The notes under the pieces are model-generated. The model made no database searches. It saw only the letters and a list, made by a program, of their open reading frames with translations, and was not told where the DNA came from. Both the position numbers and the translations under genes were made by a program. Source: Streptomyces sp. NK15101 (lineage in GTDB: Bacteria > Actinomycetota > Actinomycetes > Streptomycetales > Streptomycetaceae). Taken from it: a stretch of DNA of 33,004 nt. Location: assembly GCF_020400725.1 (NCBI RefSeq), contig NZ_JAINVG010000086.1, positions 1-33,004 of the forward strand, written 5' to 3'. This document shows, in pieces, positions 15,177-22,914 of this stretch. Position 1 is the stretch's first letter. Every line of letters begins with the position of its first letter.

Positions 15177-16142
15177 GTGACCCTCACCGCATCCCGGGCA
15201 CCGGCACCGCCGCGCGCCGCCGTCCCGCCGCCCCGCCGAGCGAGTGCCCGCCGGGCGTGGAGGAAGCTCTCGCCGTACGCCTATCTCGCCCCGTTCTTCA
15301 CCCTGTTCGCCGCCTTCGGCCTCTTCCCGCTGCTCTACACGGCCTTCGTCTCCCTCTACCGGGTGGAGCTCCAGGCCCCCGGCGACATGGAATGGCGCGG
15401 CCTCGGCAACTACACCGCGCTCCTAGGCGACGAGTACTTCTGGGTGTCGCTGCGCAACACCTTCACCATCGGCGTGCTCTCCACCGTGCCGCAGCTGGTG
15501 ACGGCCCTCGGGCTCGCGCACCTCCTGAACTACCGGATGCGCGGCCGCACCTTCCTGCGGACGGCGGTCCTGCTGCCGTACGCGACCTCGGTCGCCGCCG
15601 CCACCCTCGTCTTCGCCCAGCTCTTCGGCCGGGACTTCGGGCTGATCAACTACGCGCTCGGCCTCGTCGGCATCGACCCCGTCGACTGGCAGAACGGCAC
15701 GGTCGCCTCGCAGATCGCGGTGTCCACGGTCGTCATCTGGCGCTGGACCGGCTACAACGCGCTGATCTACCTGGCCGGCATGCAGTCCATCCCCGACGAG
15801 CTGTACGAGGCGGCCGCGATGGACGGGGCCTCGCGGTGGCGCCAGTTCTTCCACGTCACGCTGCCGGGGCTGCGGCCCACCATCCTCTTCACCGTCATCG
15901 TCTCCACGATCGGCGCGACCCAGCTGTTCGGCGAGCCGCTGCTGCTCGAAGGGTCGGTCTCGGGCGGCATCTCGCACCAGTACCAGACGCTCGGCCTCTA
16001 CATGTACGAGCAGGGCTGGGGCTTCTTCCACCTGGGGCGGGCCGCGGCCGTCGCCTGGGTGATGTTCCTGCTGATCGTGGTGCTCGTCGGGCTCAACGCC
16101 CTGATCGCGCGCCGCCGTTCCCGCAAGGAGGCCGGCCGATGA
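15177..16142 (+). CDS. ABC sugar transporter permease (CebF/MalF type)
   Basis: 321 residues from a GTG at 15177. The basic N-terminus leads into the first membrane helix, L-S-P-Y-A-Y-L-A-P-F-F-T-L-F-A-A-F-G. Six helices are expected. The cytoplasmic EAA loop that contacts the ATPase is clear near residues 210-234: Y-E-A-A-A-M-D-G-A-S-R-W-R-Q-F-F-H-V-T-L-P. The stop codon overlaps the start of the next permease gene (ATGA), so the two subunits are translationally coupled. Confidence 0.92.
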   Translation: MTLTASRAPAPPRAAVPPPRRASARRAWRKLSPYAYLAPFFTLFAAFGLFPLLYTAFVSLYRVELQAPGDMEWRGLGNYTALLGDEYFWVSLRNTFTIGVLSTVPQLVTALGLAHLLNYRMRGRTFLRTAVLLPYATSVAAATLVFAQLFGRDFGLINYALGLVGIDPVDWQNGTVASQIAVSTVVIWRWTGYNALIYLAGMQSIPDELYEAAAMDGASRWRQFFHVTLPGLRPTILFTVIVSTIGATQLFGEPLLLEGSVSGGISHQYQTLGLYMYEQGWGFFHLGRAAAVAWVMFLLIVVLVGLNALIARRRSRKEAGR

Positions 16143-17065
16143 CCGCGCCCGCCGCCCCGACGACGGCCTCCCGGCCGGCCCCGGCCGCCGGTCCGCCGGC
16201 CGCTCCCCCGAGCCCGGCACGCGCGCGTGGCGCCCGGCGGGCGGGGCGCACCCTGCACGCCGGGCCGCTCGCCTACGCGATCCTCGTCGTCGCCGTCCTG
16301 TTCTCCGCCTTCCCCTTCTACTGGACGATCGTCGCCGCGAGCCGCTCCAACGCCGACCTGGCGAAGGTCCCGCCGGCCCTGCTGCCGGGCCCACACCTGA
16401 TGCGCAACTTCGAGGCGGTCCTCGAAGAGGCCGACATCGGCAAGGCGCTGCTGAACTCGCTCCTGGTCTCCGGCTCGATCACCCTCGGCACGGTCCTGTG
16501 CTGCACGCTCGCCGGTTTCGCCTTCGCGAAGCTCCGCTTCCGGGGCCGGGGGGCGCTGCTCGCGATCACCGTGGGCACCATGATGATCCCGCCGCAGCTG
16601 GGAGTGATCCCGCTGTTCATGCTGATCGCCGAGCTCGGCTGGGTGAACCAGCTCCAGTCGGTGATCCTGCCCGGTCTGGTGTCGGCGTTCGGGGTGTTCT
16701 TCATGCGGCAGTACCTGGTGCAGTCGCTGCCGGACGAGCTGATCGAGGCGGCCCGGGTCGACGGCGCGTCCACCGCCAGGATCTTCTGGTCGATCGTGGT
16801 GCCGATCGCCCGGCCCGGCATGGCCGTGCTCGGTCTGCTGACCTTCATGGCCGCGTGGAACGACTTCTTCTGGCCCGTCGTCGCGCTCTCCTCCTCCGAG
16901 CCCACCGTCCAGGTCGCGCTGCGCCAGCTCGGCGGCGGCTACGTCCACGACCAGTCCGTGATCATGGCGGGCACCCTGCTGGGCACCCTGCCGGTGCTGG
17001 TCGTCTTCGGCCTCCTCGGCCGGCAGATCGTCGGCGGGATCATGCAGGGCGCGGTCAAGGGCTGA
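16139..17065 (+). CDS. ABC sugar transporter permease (CebG/MalG type)
   Basis: 308 residues from the ATG at 16139, which overlaps the previous stop in ATGA. A Pro/Ala-rich cytoplasmic leader of about 40 residues precedes the first helix (A-Y-A-I-L-V-V-A-V-L-F-S-A-F-P-F-Y-W). The EAA loop reads E-A-A-R-V-D-G-A-S-T-A-R-I-F-W-S-I-V-V-P and is followed by the AWNDFFWP signature of MalG-type subunits. No ATP-binding subunit is encoded next to it. Streptomyces energise such importers with the shared ATPase MsiK encoded elsewhere, which is the likely partner here. Confidence 0.92.
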   Translation: MTAPAAPTTASRPAPAAGPPAAPPSPARARGARRAGRTLHAGPLAYAILVVAVLFSAFPFYWTIVAASRSNADLAKVPPALLPGPHLMRNFEAVLEEADIGKALLNSLLVSGSITLGTVLCCTLAGFAFAKLRFRGRGALLAITVGTMMIPPQLGVIPLFMLIAELGWVNQLQSVILPGLVSAFGVFFMRQYLVQSLPDELIEAARVDGASTARIFWSIVVPIARPGMAVLGLLTFMAAWNDFFWPVVALSSSEPTVQVALRQLGGGYVHDQSVIMAGTLLGTLPVLVVFGLLGRQIVGGIMQGAVKG

Positions 17066-17125
17066 CGCCCGTCGTTCCCTCTCCGTCCTTCCCCCAGACC
17101 TCTCACTCCAGGGAGTTCCCACCCC

Positions 17126-18529
17126 ATGACCGCGCTCGACGCCCACTCCGACGTCACGACCGTCCTCCGCTTCCCCGAAGGGTTCCGCTGGGGCACGGCC
17201 ACGGCCGCGTACCAGATCGAGGGGGCCGCCGCCGAGGACGGCCGCACCCCCTCCATCTGGGACACCTTCAGCCGTACGCCCGGCAAGGTGCGCAACGGCG
17301 ACACCGGCGACATCGCCGCCGACCACTACCACCGGGTCGACGAGGACGTCGCCCTGATGCGACGGCTCGGGGTGACCGACTACCGCTTCTCCGTCGCCTG
17401 GCCCCGGGTCCAGCCCACCGGGCGGGGACCGGCCGTCCGCAAGGGCCTGGACTTCTACCGGCGGCTCGCCGACTCGCTCCTGGAGGCCGGCATCAGGCCG
17501 GTGGCGACGCTCTACCACTGGGACCTGCCGCAGGAGCTGGAGGACGCCGGAGGCTGGCCGCACCGGGAGACCGCGTACCGGTTCGCCGAGTACGCGCAGG
17601 TCATGGCGGACGCGCTCGGCGACCGGGTCGCCACCTGGACCACGCTCAACGAGCCGTGGTGCGCGGCCTTCCTCGGCTACGGGAACGGCGTGCACGCCCC
17701 GGGCCGGACCAGCGACCTCGCCGCCCTGCGCGCCGCGCACCACCTCAATCTGGCGCACGGCCTCGCGGCCCGGGCGTTGCGCGGTGCGCTGCCCGGTGCG
17801 GCGGAGGTGTCCCTGACCCTCAACCTCCATGCCGTGCGGGCGCTTTCGCAGGCTCCGGAGGACCTGGACGCGGTCCGGCGGATCGACGCCGTCGGCAACC
17901 GGATCTTCCTGGACCCGGTCTTCCACGGACGGCTGCCCGAAGACCTGGTCCGTGACACGGCGGCCGTCACGGACTGGTCGTTCGTCCGGGACGGCGACCT
18001 GGCGACGGCGGCCGCGCCGATCGACTCGCTGGGCATCAACTACTACTCCCCGGCCGTGGTCGCGGCCGGCACCTCCGCGTCGCCGTCGCCGTGGGCGGGT
18101 GCCGAGCGGCACGTACGGTTCGAGCCGGCGCCCGGGCCGCGCACGGCCATGGACTGGCCGGTGGACGCGGACGGCCTGCACGGGCTCCTGGTCAGGCTGC
18201 GGGACGAACTGCCGGGCGTACCACTGGTCATCACCGAGAACGGCGCCGCGTACGACGACTACGCCGACCCGTCGGGGAACGTGAAGGACCCGGAGCGGGT
18301 GGCGTACCTGCACGCGCATCTGGCGGCGGTGCACCGGGCGCTCGCGGACGGCGCCGACGTGCGCGGCTACTTCCTGTGGTCGCTGCTCGACAACTTCGAG
18401 TGGGCGTACGGCTACAGCAAGCGGTTCGGCATCGTCCACGTGGACTTCGCGACCCAGCGGCGGACCCTGAAGGACAGCGCCCGCTGGTACGCGGAGGTCA
18501 TCGCCCGGGGCGGTCTCGGGGAGTCCTGA
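17126..18529 (+). CDS. GH1 beta-glucosidase, cytosolic
   Basis: 467 residues, the usual length for the family, with no export signal. N-terminal FRWGTATAAYQIEGA is the GH1 signature. The acid/base Glu176 is in TLNEPW and the nucleophile Glu371 in VITENGAA. The late motif FLWSLLDNFEWAYGYSKRFG is also typical. It hydrolyses imported beta-linked di- and oligosaccharides to glucose with retention. GGGAG before the ATG is the ribosome site. It is the last gene of the importer operon, 60 bp after the second permease, and is followed by a strong hairpin. It corresponds to bglC of the cellobiose system, but the GH81 neighbour favours beta-1,3-linked substrates. Confidence 0.93.
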   Translation: MTALDAHSDVTTVLRFPEGFRWGTATAAYQIEGAAAEDGRTPSIWDTFSRTPGKVRNGDTGDIAADHYHRVDEDVALMRRLGVTDYRFSVAWPRVQPTGRGPAVRKGLDFYRRLADSLLEAGIRPVATLYHWDLPQELEDAGGWPHRETAYRFAEYAQVMADALGDRVATWTTLNEPWCAAFLGYGNGVHAPGRTSDLAALRAAHHLNLAHGLAARALRGALPGAAEVSLTLNLHAVRALSQAPEDLDAVRRIDAVGNRIFLDPVFHGRLPEDLVRDTAAVTDWSFVRDGDLATAAAPIDSLGINYYSPAVVAAGTSASPSPWAGAERHVRFEPAPGPRTAMDWPVDADGLHGLLVRLRDELPGVPLVITENGAAYDDYADPSGNVKDPERVAYLHAHLAAVHRALADGADVRGYFLWSLLDNFEWAYGYSKRFGIVHVDFATQRRTLKDSARWYAEVIARGGLGES

Positions 18530-18567
18530 GACCTCCCGGACCGCACGGGGGGGCGCGGACGCCGCTG

Positions 18568-18595
18568 GGCGGGTTCCGGCCGGCCGGAGCCCGCC
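18568..18595. terminator. Hairpin terminator after the beta-glucosidase
   Basis: A 28-base near-perfect palindrome, GGCGGG..CCGGCCGG..CCCGCC, with one G-U type pair. It lies between the convergent beta-glucosidase gene and the small membrane protein gene. Confidence 0.7.
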
Positions 18596-18624
18596 GGAGG
18601 TCGTGAAGGGTGACGGACGAACCC

Positions 18625-19020
18625 TCAGGCGGCGCGTCGGTCCACGGCGAGCAGCCAGGCCCAGCGGCGGCGCTCCGTGACGACGGTCGCGGCGGCCAGT
18701 GCGGTCACGGGCACCGCCGCCCAGGCGGGCCAGGCGAGCCACGAGGAGACCACGGCGGCGGCCAGCTGGAGCAGCACCAGCAGGATCGTGATCCGACCCG
18801 GCACGGCGACGATCACCTGGGCCTTGTCCCCCGGAGTGGACAAGAGGGTCGGAAGACCGATCAGGACCACCACGGACAGGGCGGCGAGCATCCACGAGTG
18901 TCCGGCCAGCGCCCAGGGCGTGGCCACCCAGGCGACGAGTTCCGTCGCGAACCGCAGGGCGGACGCGGCACCGTCGTCAGGCCGTCCCGAATCCGTCTCT
19001 CCACCGCCGGCGTCCCTCAC
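18625..19020 (-). CDS. Small membrane protein, about four helices, unknown function
   Basis: 131 residues from a GTG at 19020. A polar N-terminus (1-20) leads into four hydrophobic stretches at roughly 24-42, 45-60, 72-94 and 96-112, and it ends with an Arg-rich tail. The layout resembles the DUF2568 group of small four-helix membrane proteins, but I saw no decisive motif. It lies 59 bp downstream of the polysaccharide lyase on the same strand and may be transcribed with it; no functional link is evident. Confidence 0.6.
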   Translation of the reverse strand: MRDAGGGETDSGRPDDGAASALRFATELVAWVATPWALAGHSWMLAALSVVVLIGLPTLLSTPGDKAQVIVAVPGRITILLVLLQLAAAVVSSWLAWPAWAAVPVTALAAATVVTERRRWAWLLAVDRRAA

Positions 19021-19079
19021 CCGCGGACGATCTCACGGCGGGCGACCGGAGTGGAAGGGGCCGTGTCCTCCTGGCGGCC

Positions 19080-20498
19080 TCAGGAGGCGTTCGGGCCCAC
19101 GTCCGTCGGGGTGAGGGGGCGGCGGACCGGCGCCAGGGTCGAGTACTCGTCGGCGCCGACGTCGCGCGCCGTGCCGCGGGCGTGGCCGTCGATGTCCTCA
19201 AGGACCGGCGTGGTGGAGAGCGTCGCGGCGCCGATCGCCGGGCTGCCCGCCGCGAGGCGGAAGACGCCGTCGGAGGACTGCGTCAGGCGGGGGTCGACTC
19301 GGGTGTAGCCGGCGTTGGGCAGGGTGCCGTCGGAGGCCGCGCCCCAGAGGATGTTGCCCTGCCAGATGAAGCCGGTCGTCGCGCCCATCGCGACGAGGCT
19401 GCCGCTGTCCCCGACGATGACGTTGTCGGCGACGACCACGTCGCGCGGCTCGTAGGTGCGGGTCTCGCCGGAGAGGGAACTCTTGTTGGCGCGCAGGGTG
19501 TTGTGCACGATCACCGCGCGGTCGCAGGCGTCGTTGCCGCGCCGCTCCTCGGTGGTCTCGCCCTCGTGGTGGTCGCGCGTGGTGCCGCTGCCGATGACCA
19601 GGGCCCGGCCGGTGAGGCCGGCGAGGTGGTTGTTCACGACGAGGTGGTCGTTGCCGTAGAGGCGGATGCCCTCCTTGCCGCCGAGGAGCCAGTTGCCCTC
19701 GACGGTGGAGGCGTTGCCGTGGCGGAGCACGATGCCGCCCTGGCTGTCGCGGATCGTGTTGTACCGGATCGTGTTGCCGGAGGACTTCACCGAGATCGCC
19801 TCGGGGTCTCCGTCGCACCGCTCGAACAGGTTGTACTCCACGATCGCGTCCGCGGTGGACAGTGCCCGGCTGCTGACGCCGAGCCGGATCGACTCGCCGC
19901 CGTTGGCGCCGGTGTAGCGGTGGTCGGAGAAGTGGTTCTTGAAGACGTGGAGGCGCCGGGCCACGGCGGTCGTGCCGGGGCCGTCGACGACGAGGAAGAT
20001 GCCCTGGGTGGTGCGCTCGTGGAAGTGGTTCCGGTCGATCTTGGCGTCGTCGCCCTCCACGAGGACCCAGTCGAGGCCGTCCACGTCCGCGAACCGGATG
20101 TCGTTGCGGGTCAGCCGGATGCCCGTGCTGCCGGCCGGGATCTCCAGGGTGCGGCTCTGCCGGAGCGCGAAGCCGCTGATGGTGACGGCGCTCGCGCCGT
20201 CGAGGACGAAGCTGCGCTCGCCGCGCAGGACGGCGCCGCCGCGGGTCTGCGAGACGATCGTGATGCCGCTGCGCCCGGAGACGTCGATGGCTCCGCCCGA
20301 GGGGACGGTGTACGTGCCGTCGGCGACGACGATCCGGTCGCCGGGGACCGCGCGGTCGATCGCGCTCTGCAGCGCGCCCAGGGAGGTGACCGGGGCCGGG
20401 TCGGCCGCCGAGGCGCTCGTGGCGAGCAGGGTGTCGAGCGGGACGGCGGCGGCCGCCGCGCCAAGCAGCGAACCCTTGAGGAAGGTACGTCGTCGCAT
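19080..20498 (-). CDS. Exported PL6-family polysaccharide lyase (alginate/chondroitin type)
   Basis: 472 residues. The N-terminus MRRRTFLKGSLLGAAAAAVP is a Tat signal, cleaved after about residue 32. The body is a right-handed parallel beta-helix of family PL6. Landmarks are the calcium-site segment GANGGESIRLG (198-207), EYNLFERCDGDPEAISVKSS with the catalytic Lys238, and GIVLRHGN with the catalytic Arg259. Late N-P-type features include D-P-R-L and SPAIGAA, as in related lyases. PL6 enzymes cleave alginate, or dermatan sulfate in the chondroitinase B branch, by beta-elimination. No alginate-monomer metabolism genes are adjacent, so the substrate is open. AGGAGG precedes the ATG. Confidence 0.88.
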   Translation of the reverse strand: MRRRTFLKGSLLGAAAAAVPLDTLLATSASAADPAPVTSLGALQSAIDRAVPGDRIVVADGTYTVPSGGAIDVSGRSGITIVSQTRGGAVLRGERSFVLDGASAVTISGFALRQSRTLEIPAGSTGIRLTRNDIRFADVDGLDWVLVEGDDAKIDRNHFHERTTQGIFLVVDGPGTTAVARRLHVFKNHFSDHRYTGANGGESIRLGVSSRALSTADAIVEYNLFERCDGDPEAISVKSSGNTIRYNTIRDSQGGIVLRHGNASTVEGNWLLGGKEGIRLYGNDHLVVNNHLAGLTGRALVIGSGTTRDHHEGETTEERRGNDACDRAVIVHNTLRANKSSLSGETRTYEPRDVVVADNVIVGDSGSLVAMGATTGFIWQGNILWGAASDGTLPNAGYTRVDPRLTQSSDGVFRLAAGSPAIGAATLSTTPVLEDIDGHARGTARDVGADEYSTLAPVRRPLTPTDVGPNAS

Positions 20499-21056
20499 GA
20501 TGCCTCCTGGAAGTAGGGGAAGTCGTCGTTCTGTGCCCTGTCACCAGGGACGCTCCGGCACGGGGCCGCCCTGTCGTCGGGGCGCCGAGGCGGCCCCGAC
20601 CCGTCGGGGCCCGGGGCGGGCCCCCACGGCCCGTCCCGGGTCCTGACCGGTCAGAGCCGGTTCCGGAACACCGCCCCCGGCGGGTTCGACCCGTCCTGTC
20701 CGGCGCCGCCCCCACGACGGCGTCCTTCAGGACGACGGCCGCCCTGGCGCCCGCCTCGGTCCCGCTCGTTCCGGTCTGCTCCTCGGAACGCGTCGACGGG
20801 CGTGCCGGGCGGGTGGTCGTTCCTCCCTGGCCTGCCGACACGCACCAGCTTGCCGCGCGCCACTCACGTCTCGCTCACGTTCCGCTAACGCCCGGGGGCC
20901 TGACGGTCCGGCGAGAAAGGTCGTCGGACCTCGCCGTTCGGGTGGATTCGGGAGACGGAACCCGAGAGCATGGCGTTCGCGCGAGATGGCAGGTTCACGA
21001 CGATGCCGGCGAACCGTCCCGGTTCTGGTCCTCGTGCGCCCACGTGAGGGGGAGAG
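20499..21056. other. Intergenic region with no convincing gene
   Basis: This very GC-rich ~560-bp stretch lies upstream of the divergent PL6 and lectin-fragment genes. Open frames here lack ribosome sites and family similarity. Two short perfect palindromes stand out: TGACCGGTCA (20644-20653) and GTTCCGGAAC (20660-20669). They may be regulator sites for the lyase, though short GC-rich palindromes are frequent in this genome. No RNA gene was recognised. Confidence 0.5.
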
Positions 21057-21341
21057 ATGGCCGGCCGACGCAGGGCGATCGCCCGATTCCTGACGATGTC
21101 CCTCACGGCGGGCCTCCTCGGCGGTGCGGCCGCCGGGACGGCCGCGCCCGCGCTGCGCACGGGCAGCCATGTGATCGACGTCAGCACCACCGCCGCCGGC
21201 CGTCTCGTCGTGCTGGTCGACGGCGCCCGGGTGATCGACGTGCCGTTGGCGCTTCCCAAGAACGTCCTGGTCGGATTCTCCGCCGGAAAGGGCGGTTTGA
21301 CGGACCGTCACGCGGCCACGGGAGTGCGGATCGGTTACTGA
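21057..21341 (+). CDS. Short secreted protein: signal peptide plus part of an L-type lectin-like domain
   Basis: 94 residues. GGGGGAGAG before the ATG is a convincing ribosome site. Residues 1-30 form a Sec signal with an Arg-rich start and a cleavage region near G-T-A-A-P-A. The remainder matches the C-terminal strands of bacterial legume-lectin-like (ConA-type) domains: HVIDVSTTAAGRLVVLVDGA, then VLVGFSAGKGGLTDRHAATG. A full domain of this fold needs over 200 residues, so only about the last quarter is present. Either an internal deletion fused a signal peptide to the domain end, or this is a true mini-protein. A carbohydrate-binding function cannot be assumed. Confidence 0.6.
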   Translation: MAGRRRAIARFLTMSLTAGLLGGAAAGTAAPALRTGSHVIDVSTTAAGRLVVLVDGARVIDVPLALPKNVLVGFSAGKGGLTDRHAATGVRIGY

Positions 21342-21401
21342 GGTACCCTGCTCGCCCTCGGAGTACGTACCCGATCTCTTCGGAAGAGGCGAACGACACC
21401 G

Positions 21402-22739
21402 ATGACCGAACTGAGCCGGACGTACGTGGACGAGTGCCTGCACGGGGACGGGGGCCTTGCGACGGCCGTCGCACGGGCGCGGCTGCCCCCGGCCTTCGAG
21501 GAGGCGTGGCGCCCGCACCTGCTGCCCCGGCCCTGGTTCGTCCGGGCCTCGGAGACGGCCGCGTTCGCACGGGACCTGGAGGGCCTCTTCGACCTCCTCC
21601 TCTCGCTTCCCGAGCGGCTCTTCGACGGGGACGTCGAGCGGTACGCGGCGGAGATCGGGCTCGGACCGGCGCTCGTGGCCCTGCTCCGCCGGGCCGGATC
21701 GGGCGTCCCCGCCAAGCTGGGACGCGCCGACGCGTACCACGACGGCACCTCGTTCAAGCTCCTGGAGTTCAACCTCGGCAGCGAGGTCGGCGGCCTCGAC
21801 ATGGACGTCTTCGACCAGGCGCTGCTGCGGGTCCCCGAGTTCGCCGCCTTCGCGCGCCGGCACGGCCTCGGTCACGTCGACATCGCCGAGCGGATGGCCG
21901 CCGTCCTGCGCGACCGCGCCCGCCCCGCGCTGTCCGGCTCCTCGGAACCGGTGATCGGGCTGATCGAGGGGCGCGGCGGCGTCGGTCCGTACGGGCGGCT
22001 GATGCGCGCCACCCAGGAGGCGATGGCCGAGCAGGGCCTCGACCTGAGGATCGGCGAGATCGGCGACGTACGCGCGCGTGCCGACGGAAAACTCACCCTG
22101 GACGGCACTCCGCTCGACCTGGTGCTGCGGAACTTCGCGGCGAGCCAGCTGCTCGACGACCCCGAGGGGCCGGGCGTGGCGGAGCCGTTCTTCCGCGCCC
22201 ACGAGGCGGGCAGGACCGTGCTGTTCACCTCGCTGGAGAGCGGCCTCTATTCCCACAAGAACGCCCTCGCCCTCCTCTCCGACCCCCGGGCGGGCGATGC
22301 CTTCGACGCCGGTGAGCGGGCTCTGATCGAACGGGTCCTGCCGTGGAGCCGGGCACTGCGCGCCTCCGGTTCCACCGGGCTGGTCGAGCTCTGCCGGGAG
22401 CGGCGGGAGCGGCTCATCCTCAAGCCCGGGGCCGGGTACGGCGGTCTGGACGCCTTCGTCGGCTGGGAGTGCACCGACGCCGAGTGGCACAAGGCCCTGG
22501 ACCTCGCGGTCGAGCGCGGCGGCTACGTGGCGCAGGAGCGGGTCGTGCCGCGGCCCGAGCCCGTGTACGACCCGGCGACCGGGACGGTGGACGACTGGAT
22601 CGCGGCGCTGGGGTTCTTCCTCACCGACGACGGCTACGCGGGTGCGCACGCGCGCGCCAACCGTGCCGACGGCGGCGCGATCGTCGGGTTGAGCAGCAAC
22701 CCGGACACCCGCATGGTCGGGGTGTTCACGCACCCCTGA
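21402..22739 (+). CDS. Circularly permuted ATP-grasp-like protein, substrate unknown
   Basis: 445 residues, no export signal. The C-terminal part has the pattern of circularly permuted ATP-grasp enzymes: R-L-I-L-K-P-G-A-G-Y-G-G with Lys341 as the probable ATP-phosphate ligand, then YVAQERVVPRPEPV. Earlier segments such as FKLLEFNLGSEVGGLDMD and VIGLIEGRGGVGPYGRLM agree with the glutathionylspermidine-synthase-like superfamily, which forms amide bonds with ATP. No partner peptide, carrier protein or modifying enzyme is encoded nearby, so the acceptor is unknown. A monocistronic gene is likely; a strong hairpin follows. Confidence 0.65.
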   Translation: MTELSRTYVDECLHGDGGLATAVARARLPPAFEEAWRPHLLPRPWFVRASETAAFARDLEGLFDLLLSLPERLFDGDVERYAAEIGLGPALVALLRRAGSGVPAKLGRADAYHDGTSFKLLEFNLGSEVGGLDMDVFDQALLRVPEFAAFARRHGLGHVDIAERMAAVLRDRARPALSGSSEPVIGLIEGRGGVGPYGRLMRATQEAMAEQGLDLRIGEIGDVRARADGKLTLDGTPLDLVLRNFAASQLLDDPEGPGVAEPFFRAHEAGRTVLFTSLESGLYSHKNALALLSDPRAGDAFDAGERALIERVLPWSRALRASGSTGLVELCRERRERLILKPGAGYGGLDAFVGWECTDAEWHKALDLAVERGGYVAQERVVPRPEPVYDPATGTVDDWIAALGFFLTDDGYAGAHARANRADGGAIVGLSSNPDTRMVGVFTHP

Positions 22740-22871
22740 CGGGGCGCGTGAGCGTGGGGACGTGCGGCGACACCGCGGGCGCGACCGTCGCCCTCCCCTT
22801 CCGAGGGTCCGGAGGGCCGGGGCCGACGGCCGCACGCCCCCGCGGTGAGCCTCGCGGAAGCCGTCCGGTCC

Positions 22872-22900
22872 GGCTGGGCCGGGCCGGGTCCGGCCCAGCC
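22872..22900. terminator. Bidirectional hairpin terminator
   Basis: GGCTGGGCCGG and CCGGCCCAGCC form a perfect 11-bp stem around a seven-base loop. It lies between the convergent ATP-grasp and SurE-like genes. Confidence 0.8.
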
Positions 22901-22914
22901 CGGATTCCGGAGGA

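Noticed and set aside
15998..18895. 965-codon minus-strand open frame opposite the second permease and beta-glucosidase
   Set aside because: Shadow of two well-supported plus-strand genes; no ribosome site or family similarity.
20651..20863. Short Arg/Gly-rich open frame upstream of the PL6 gene
   Set aside because: No ribosome site, and composition typical of random GC-rich sequence.
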